Origin: Streptacidiphilus jeojiense
Lineage (GTDB): Bacteria > Actinomycetota > Actinomycetes > Streptomycetales > Streptomycetaceae
DNA: 64,000 nucleotides
Assembly: GCF_000719095.1 (NCBI RefSeq)
Contig: NZ_JOEH01000038.1
Span: 1 to 64,000 of the forward strand
Direction of reading: 5' to 3'
Position 1 is the stretch's first letter. Each line of letters begins with the position of its first letter. The position numbers and the translations under genes were made by a program. Below are positions 59,595 to 64,000 of the stretch, piece after piece. Below the pieces are notes generated by a model, which was not told where the DNA came from, searched no databases, and saw only the letters and a list, made by a program, of their open reading frames with translations.

Positions 59595-60029
59595 ATGGCC
59601 ACAGCAGTGCAGTTGCGTGATCCTCGCTCGTTCGTCTCCCCTGAGGTCTGGGACCGCGAGATCGCGCTCCTGGTCCGCGACCACCCCTTCGACACCGTCA
59701 TGGCCACCCGCCTCTTCGGCCAGGCCATCGCCTACCTCATCACCGCCATCGAGAAGCACGGCCAGAACCTGGGGCTGGGCTGCGGAGAACTCGTCGACAC
59801 CGGCGTGCACGCCTTCCTCCTGGACACCCGCAACTACCGCGAGTTCTCAGCCAAGTACTTCGATGGCAAGTTCCTCGAGCACATTCCCGAGATCGACCGC
59901 AAAGCCGACGGAACCGTGCTGCGCACGGCTCGGATCATCGAGGCCAACGGCTTCGCAGTCGACTGGCCGTTGTGGGAACACGACTACGCAAAGTGCTCAC
60001 CCTGCCGACCGGGTGAGAACTGCCACTGA
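59595..60029 (+). CDS. Small conserved-type protein with a Cys-rich C-terminus
   Basis: 144 residues, ribosome site AGAAGGG. I do not recognise a named family. It is a helical protein (VSPEVWDREIALLVRDHPFDTVMATRLFGQAIAYLITAIEKHGQ) with a C-terminal tail CSPCRPGENCH that supplies three cysteines and a histidine, a possible metal site. No signal peptide. Divergent from the HTH-TPR regulator 192 bp away and followed by a terminator hairpin. The pairing suggests a dedicated regulator and target. Confidence 0.65.
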   Translation: MATAVQLRDPRSFVSPEVWDREIALLVRDHPFDTVMATRLFGQAIAYLITAIEKHGQNLGLGCGELVDTGVHAFLLDTRNYREFSAKYFDGKFLEHIPEIDRKADGTVLRTARIIEANGFAVDWPLWEHDYAKCSPCRPGENCH

Positions 60030-60045
60030 CGCGCACCAACCCACA

Positions 60046-60077
60046 GGCCCGGCCCCCGCGACCAAGGGAGCCGGGCC
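60046..60077 (+). terminator. Hairpin after the Cys-tailed gene
   Basis: GGCCCGGC and GCCGGGCC with a 16-base loop, 17 bp after the stop. Confidence 0.55.
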
Positions 60078-60190
60078 GCTTCGTGTCCAGCGGCAACTCA
60101 TGCGGGTGAACTCCCCCCAACCCCCGGCCTGGGCGTGGATGCAAGGCTACGGTGTCGAACACCCCGCCTCTGCGTCCCCCGGAGGATCGC

Positions 60191-60856
60191 ATGCCCCGCG
60201 TGTCACAAACCCTCGAACAGTACTGGGACACCTACAAACCCAGCCGCGGCGACGATGTCCCCGCGCCCTCGGCGAATGTGTTCGAGTGGACCCAGCACAG
60301 CCACGGCCCCGGCGCAGAATGGCTCGGCAACCCGGCCACCGCCCTGGAACTCGGTGCGGCCGAATGCAAGGAAGCCGTCCATCTCGCCCGACGCGGCGTC
60401 CAAGTCACAGCCCTGGACTTCTCCACCGTCCAGATCAACCGCGCCCGCACCTGGTGGGAGGGAACTCCGGGCCTGCACATCGTCCACGCCGAGGCCTGCC
60501 ACTACCTCGACACCACCCAGCAACGCTTCGACGCCATCTACTCCGTCTGGGGCGCCGCCTGGTTCACCGATCCCGACCTCCTGTTCCCGCTGGTGCGCTC
60601 CCGGCTGAACTCCGGCGGGGTGTTCGCGTTCGCCCACGCCGAACCCCTGGAAGGCCTCTACGGGCCCGAGGGCATGTACGGAAACGGATTCAACGGTCCC
60701 AAACTCACCGTCCTCCGCTGGTCCCACAGCCCCGAACAATGGACCGACCTGCTCAAACGCCACGACTTCGCCGACATCGACGCCGGCATCCTCCCCGCAC
60801 CCGACCCGGACCACGTCGGCACCCTCATGGTCCGCGCCTACGCGCCCCACTCCTAG
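60191..60856 (+). CDS. Class I SAM-dependent methyltransferase
   Basis: 221 residues. ATG at 60191 is favoured because GGAGGA lies 5 bases before it. SAM-binding block: ALELGAAECKEAVHLARRGVQVTALDFSTVQINRA (about 53-87), with a variant GAAEC loop in place of GxGxG. RFDAIYSVWGAAWFTDPDLLFPLVRSRLNSGGVFAFAHAEPLEGLYGPEG is the next conserved part. The changed motif I is unusual and may mark a different SAM pocket or a non-methylating member. Its stop codon overlaps that of the convergent HxlR gene. Confidence 0.8.
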   Translation: MPRVSQTLEQYWDTYKPSRGDDVPAPSANVFEWTQHSHGPGAEWLGNPATALELGAAECKEAVHLARRGVQVTALDFSTVQINRARTWWEGTPGLHIVHAEACHYLDTTQQRFDAIYSVWGAAWFTDPDLLFPLVRSRLNSGGVFAFAHAEPLEGLYGPEGMYGNGFNGPKLTVLRWSHSPEQWTDLLKRHDFADIDAGILPAPDPDHVGTLMVRAYAPHS

Positions 60857-61239
60857 ATGACTGCTGCCGGGTTGCCGGCGGCAGTGCTGTGGTGGTCCTG
60901 GGCGGCGAGGATCTGTTCGGCGTGGTCGATCGCCCACTGGCCGAGGGCGGCGAGCGGGCCGTCGGCGAGGGTGGCGCCCAACTCGGAGAGCTCGTACGCC
61001 ACCGAGCGGTCACCGGGCTGGGTGATCCGTACGATCAGGCCGTTGGTGTGCAGGCGGCGCAGCGTCTGGGTGAGGACCTTGTCGCTGACCCCCGCGACGG
61101 CACCCAGCAGGTCGATCCGCCGGCGCCTGCCGGCCCGTAGCGCCATCAGCACCACCGGGTCCCAGGTGTGGGCTATCAGCTCGGCGGCCAGGCGCACCGC
61201 GCAGTCGGCGGCGAAGGGCTCGCAGTGGTCGTCGTTCAT
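60853..61239 (-). CDS. HxlR-family regulator
   Basis: 128 residues, GGAGAGGC upstream. Winged helix: CAVRLAAELIAHTWDPVVLMALRAGRRRRIDLLGAVAGVSDKVLTQTLRRLHTNGLIVRITQPGDRSVAYELSELG. A lone Cys (about 13) precedes the domain, as usual for redox-sensing HxlR members. Divergent from a reductase-like gene with two TACC/GGTA dyads between them. Its last bases overlap the convergent methyltransferase stop by 4 bp. Confidence 0.92.
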   Translation of the reverse strand: MNDDHCEPFAADCAVRLAAELIAHTWDPVVLMALRAGRRRRIDLLGAVAGVSDKVLTQTLRRLHTNGLIVRITQPGDRSVAYELSELGATLADGPLAALGQWAIDHAEQILAAQDHHSTAAGNPAAVI

Positions 61240-61261
61240 GCCTCTCCTTCTACCGGATTCG

Positions 61262-61281
61262 GGCCTACCGATCGGTAGGCC
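61262..61281. promoter_or_regulatory. 20-bp perfect palindromic HxlR operator
   Basis: GGCCTACCGATCGGTAGGCC is fully self-complementary. It lies about 23 bp before the HxlR start. TACC/GGTA half-sites match those in the neighbouring dyad. Confidence 0.75.
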
Positions 61282-61290
61282 AAAGGTCCC

Positions 61291-61305
61291 TACCTTAACG
61301 AGGTA
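61291..61305. promoter_or_regulatory. Second HxlR dyad TACCT-N5-AGGTA
   Basis: It contains TACCTT, a possible -10 for the reductase-like gene at 61333. The half-sites repeat those of the palindrome next to it, so a bound dimer could block this promoter. Confidence 0.6.
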
Positions 61306-61332
61306 TCAGGCCTTCGAGGAATGGAGAGCAGC

Positions 61333-61977
61333 ATGCGCATCGGAATTCTCGGCACCGGCGTCATGGCCTCGGCACTGGCGGAGGGGTGGACGCGACGTGG
61401 ACACCACGTCCTCGTCGGCGGCCGTTCGCAGGAAAGGGCCCGGGCGATCGCCGCGCGGCTCGGCGACGCGGTCGAGGCGGTCGACCCCGCGCAGGTGGGC
61501 AAGCAGAGCGATGTCGTGGTCATCGCCGTGGCGTGGGAGGGGATCGACCAGGTGCTCGACCTCGCCGGAGCCGGCCAGGGGTCGCTGGCCGGTCTGGCCG
61601 TGATCGACTGCACCAATGCCGTGGACTACGCCGACGGCCTGCTCAAGCTGCCCAGCGGGTCGGCGGTGGAGCACATCGCCGAGCGGGCCGTGGGCAGCAA
61701 GGTGGTCAAGGCGCTGCACCTCTTCGCGGGGGCGAGCTGGTTGGCGCCGACGCCGACGGGACAGCCGAAGCGGACCGTGGCGATGTGCGGCGACGACGAG
61801 GCGGCGCTCGCCATCGCCGCGGAGCTGGTCCGCGACCTCGGCGGCGTGCCCGCCGTGATCGGCGGACTGGAGCACGCTCGGCAGCTCGAAGACGTGGCGG
61901 GGTTCGTCATGCGGCTGGTCGCTGCGGGCCACAACCCCGTCACTGCCCTGCCTTCCGTCGACCGGTCGCAGGACTAG
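61333..61977 (+). CDS. NADPH-dependent F420-reductase-like protein (F420_oxidored/NADP-binding)
   Basis: 214 residues. ATG at 61333 has GGAG 5 bases upstream; an ATG four codons earlier lies too close to its ribosome site. Rossmann start MRIGILGTGVMASALAEGWTRRGHHVLVGGRSQERA with GxGxxA. DVVVIAVAWEGIDQVLD and VIDCTNAVDYADG follow, then VVKALHLFAGASWLAP and MCGDDEAALAIAAELVRDLGGVPAVIGGLEHARQLE. The family couples NADPH and F420 or uses NADPH alone; the F420-specific residues cannot be judged by eye. Under the divergent HxlR regulator, a common redox pairing. Confidence 0.85.
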   Translation: MRIGILGTGVMASALAEGWTRRGHHVLVGGRSQERARAIAARLGDAVEAVDPAQVGKQSDVVVIAVAWEGIDQVLDLAGAGQGSLAGLAVIDCTNAVDYADGLLKLPSGSAVEHIAERAVGSKVVKALHLFAGASWLAPTPTGQPKRTVAMCGDDEAALAIAAELVRDLGGVPAVIGGLEHARQLEDVAGFVMRLVAAGHNPVTALPSVDRSQD

Positions 61978-62206
61978 ATCGAGCGACCCACGATTCGCGG
62001 CCTGTCGTTGTGCCTGCGCGATCAGGTGAACCCGTACGGATAGGGTCGCTTGCGATCGAGCGATCTAGGACTCAACTCTCCCCCGCCTGCCGCGTACAGC
62101 CACCCGCGGAGCACTACGGGATACGGGAAACGGACGGCTGCTGGATGTTCCGACGGGTCACGGTGCGGTCCGCAACTGGATGCCGACCGGGGCAGGGGGC
62201 GGCGCG

Positions 62207-62773
62207 ATGAACACACCACCTGCCTCGGAGGTCCCGCCTGCCTCGGGGATGCGGGAGCGCCTCGTCCGGTATCACGCCAAACCGGATCTGACGGCTGAAC
62301 GGGCCGGGGCCCGGATCTCGGCGTACGTCTACGGCAACATCATCATCTTCGCCGCGATCCTTGGGCTGCCCACGCACGACGTCGAGAACGGCGACGCCTT
62401 CGCCGTCGTGGTCGGCGCGGCGTTGACGACCTTCCTCGCGCACGCCTTCGCCGAGGTGGTGGGCCACAGCACCCGCGACAACACCCCCGAGGCCAAGGCC
62501 GAGCTCGGCCGGGAACTGCGTGACGCGGCGCCGATCGCCACCTCGGCGGTTCTGCCGGCGCTACTGCTGGCGCTGGCCTGGGCGGGCTGGTTCTCCGGCG
62601 GAGCCATGGCCCTGGCCTCCGAGATCTACCTGCTGGTCCGCATCGCGCTGATTCCCCTGATGGTGGAACGCCTCCGAACCGACCGAACCTCCTTCCCGGC
62701 TCTGCTGGCCGGAATCCTGCTGGCACTCGCCGCCGCCGCTGTCAGCGCCGTCAAGATGATCGCCGGGCACTGA
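62207..62773 (+). CDS. Predicted four-helix integral membrane protein
   Basis: 188 residues from ATG at 62207. Membrane helices: YVYGNIIIFAAILGL, AFAVVVGAALTTFLAHAFAEVVGH, IATSAVLPALLLALAWAGWF and a last pair through ALASEIYLLVRIALIPLMVERL and ALLAGILLALAAAAVSAVKMI. The FLAHAFAEVVGH stretch with Glu and His inside a helix recalls VIT-like or metal-binding membrane proteins, but the identity is not established. Ribosome site GGGGG. Confidence 0.7.
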   Translation: MNTPPASEVPPASGMRERLVRYHAKPDLTAERAGARISAYVYGNIIIFAAILGLPTHDVENGDAFAVVVGAALTTFLAHAFAEVVGHSTRDNTPEAKAELGRELRDAAPIATSAVLPALLLALAWAGWFSGGAMALASEIYLLVRIALIPLMVERLRTDRTSFPALLAGILLALAAAAVSAVKMIAGH

Positions 62774-62864
62774 TTCCCCCTCCGGTGGATCGCGGATGAC
62801 GGAGGCCCGGCCAGAACGCCTGCACCTGACGGGGCTTCAACTCAGAGCTTCGGCTGCGGGCCCA

Positions 62865-63365
62865 CTACGGCCGGCGACCCAGGTCGCGCTGATGCCAGGT
62901 GCCCGGCTTGCCGCCGAGGTCGGCCGGGTCGGCAGGTCCGACCGGGACGAAGCCGGCCTTGGCCAGCACCCGCTGGGACGCGGCATTGGTGTGGGCGGTG
63001 GCTGCCCGCAGCGTGCGCAGCCCGTGCCGCGCCGCCGCCAGCCCGCACAGCTCCCGGACGGTCTCGGTCGCCACGCCCCGGCCGGCGACCTGCTGTGCGA
63101 CCCGGTAGCCGAGGTCGGCGCTGCCGTCCTTCAGGTCGTACAGGTTGAACCGGCCCAGGACCGAGCCGTCCTCGGCGACCAGCACGTAGAAGGCGCAGAG
63201 GCCAGCCTCCTGCTCGGCCAGCAGGGCACGGTAGCGGTCGGCGAACTGCTCGAAGTACGCGTCGCCCCGGTCGGAGATCGAGGCAGCGAAGTAGGCGCGG
63301 TTCGCCAGCTCGAAGGCCAGGACCGCGGGGGCATGGCCGACATCCAACTGCTGCAGCTCGGGCAC
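62865..63365 (-). CDS. GNAT acetyltransferase
   Basis: 166 residues from GTG at 63365 (TAGGGT lies 7 bases before it). VPELQQLDVGHAPAVLAFELANRAYFAASISDRG begins the domain, with CAFYVLVAEDGSVLGRFNLYDLKDGSADLGYRVAQQVAGRGVATETVRELCGLAAARHGLRTLRAATAHTNAASQRVLAKAGFVPVG carrying the acetyl-CoA loop QQVAGRGVATE (about 107) and the NxxSxxVLxKxGF motif. RimJ/RimL-type. The longer in-frame extension is Arg- and Ser-rich and not protein-like. Confidence 0.88.
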   Translation of the reverse strand: MPELQQLDVGHAPAVLAFELANRAYFAASISDRGDAYFEQFADRYRALLAEQEAGLCAFYVLVAEDGSVLGRFNLYDLKDGSADLGYRVAQQVAGRGVATETVRELCGLAAARHGLRTLRAATAHTNAASQRVLAKAGFVPVGPADPADLGGKPGTWHQRDLGRRP

Positions 63366-63426
63366 GCGCGCAACCCTACCCACCGGGCGCCCCGGCGCCA
63401 CCTGGTTTTCCGTCAGCTGCTGCTGT

Positions 63427-63780
63427 TCACCTGCCGAGTGTCGCGAGGATCTCCCGCGGATCGAAGGTGACCCGGATCCTGGTGATCCTCCCGTCCTCCA
63501 CATGGCTCCAGTTCGCCGTGGGGGTGGGCGGTGCACCGGCGGTGTGCAGGTCGAACCAGGTGATCACATCGGTGTCGTTCGCCACCCGGGCGTGCACCTC
63601 GATCCGTTCCAGGAGTTGGCCCAGACCGCGCAGGCCGGCCAGGCACTCCTCCACCCCGGACGCGCGGCCTAGTGCGCCGACGAAGTCGACGTCGTCGGCC
63701 AGCAGGCCGCGCAGGGTGTCGAAGTCGCCCTTCTGCCAGGCGGTGAAGTACTGCTCGGAGATCTGTTCCGGAGTCGTCAT
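63427..63780 (-). CDS. SnoaL-like / NTF2-fold protein
   Basis: 117 residues from ATG at 63780. N-terminal helices MTTPEQISEQYFTAWQKGDFDTLRGLLADDVDFVGALG and strands DVITWFDLHTAGAPPTPTANWSHVEDGRITRIRVTFDPREIL are typical of SnoaL_2-like proteins. Divergent from the LysR gene, so it is probably its target. Substrate unknown. Confidence 0.85.
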   Translation of the reverse strand: MTTPEQISEQYFTAWQKGDFDTLRGLLADDVDFVGALGRASGVEECLAGLRGLGQLLERIEVHARVANDTDVITWFDLHTAGAPPTPTANWSHVEDGRITRIRVTFDPREILATLGR

Positions 63781-63827
63781 ACGTCCAGGGTCCTCGACCT
63801 CCGTCCATCCGTCCAACAGATGGATCA

Positions 63828-63840
63828 GATACTGAGTATC
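63828..63840. promoter_or_regulatory. LysR-type palindrome GATAC-TGA-GTATC
   Basis: Perfect 5-base arms with the ATAC-N3-GTAT shape of LysR boxes, in the 70-bp gap between the SnoaL-like gene and the LysR gene. Confidence 0.65.
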
Positions 63841-63850
63841 ATCTCTGGTT

Positions 63851-64000
63851 ATGGAGATGCATCAGCTGCGCTACCTCGCGGCGGTCGTGGACGAGGGCAC
63901 CTTCACGGCCGCGGCAGCGCGCCTGCACGTCAGCCAGTCGGGCATCAGTACGCAGGTGGGCAAGCTCGAACGGGAGCTGGGGCAGCAGCTGCTGGAGCGT
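63851..64000 (+). CDS. LysR-family regulator, N-terminal part (cut by the window end)
   Basis: 50 residues are visible: MEMHQLRYLAAVVDEGTFTAAAARLHVSQSGISTQVGKLERELGQQLLER. This is a textbook LysR HTH (FTxAAxxLHVSQSxIS). The effector domain lies beyond the window. Divergent from the SnoaL-like gene with a LysR-type palindrome between. Confidence 0.9.
   Translation, partial: MEMHQLRYLAAVVDEGTFTAAAARLHVSQSGISTQVGKLERELGQQLLER

Overview
The window is very GC-rich, with strong third-position GC bias. Many genes start at GTG, several at TTG. It carries gene families typical of streptomycetes: MmyB-like and LAL-type regulators, an ECF42-type sigma factor with a DGPF protein, a sortase-E-type surface protein and an F420-type LLM oxidoreductase. 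It looks like an accessory stretch of a Streptomyces, Kitasatospora or Streptacidiphilus chromosome; I cannot choose the genus from this alone. I saw no rRNA, tRNA, CRISPR array, intact insertion sequence or prophage.

Layout. (1) 1-11 kb: a 1.6-kb-residue DUF11/DUF5979 surface protein with an LAATG sorting motif converges, across a perfect 21-bp terminator stem, on a secreted beta-propeller protein fused to a sedolisin-like (S53) domain. That S53 domain lacks the segment that normally carries the oxyanion aspartate. A TrmB/LuxR-like regulator is divergent from it. (2) 11-19 kb: small enzymes and membrane proteins, a TetR/GNAT divergent pair, an arginase remnant and a kinase-fold protein. (3) 18-22 kb: an MmyB-like regulator divergent from two aldo/keto reductases and a DHFR-like reductase. 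(4) 22-29 kb: pyrE, two DinB-family proteins with a WYL regulator, a VOC protein, and the ECF42 sigma factor translationally coupled to its DGPF partner behind a recognisable ECF42-type promoter. (5) 29-34 kb: a GT-C-type membrane protein with an autoregulated TetR gene, an LLM oxidoreductase, and a DUF2000/AsnC divergent pair. (6) 34-41 kb: an AsnC regulator beside a giant APH/degenerate-M23/class III aminotransferase fusion, then a second MmyB-like regulator divergent from a CMD/alcohol dehydrogenase/hydrolase operon. (7) 41-51 kb: a LAL regulator upstream of a cupin/hydrolase/MFS operon, a Tat-exported hydrolase, and an HxlR/NmrA divergent pair. (8) 51-64 kb: a secreted trypsin-like protease, three scattered methyltransferases, an FMN glutamate-synthase-like oxidoreductase, a racemase-like protein, a collapsed MFS pseudogene, a HTH-TPR regulator divergent from a small Cys-tailed protein, an HxlR/F420-reductase-like pair, and the start of a LysR gene.

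The recurring theme is a regulator divergently transcribed from, or next to, a short redox or hydrolase operon, with a visible dyad operator between them. Two patterns cut across the window. Eight genes, six of them encoding transcription regulators or their partners, have a TANNNT hexamer exactly six bases before the start codon, the usual signature of a leaderless transcript. The two MmyB-like regulators share an almost superimposable operator 41-42 bp upstream of their start codons. Decay is visible at 5.1-5.3, 16.9 and 57.7-58.0 kb. The most unusual proteins are the propeller-S53 fusion, the 1013-residue aminotransferase fusion and the HTH-TPR/Cys-tail pair.
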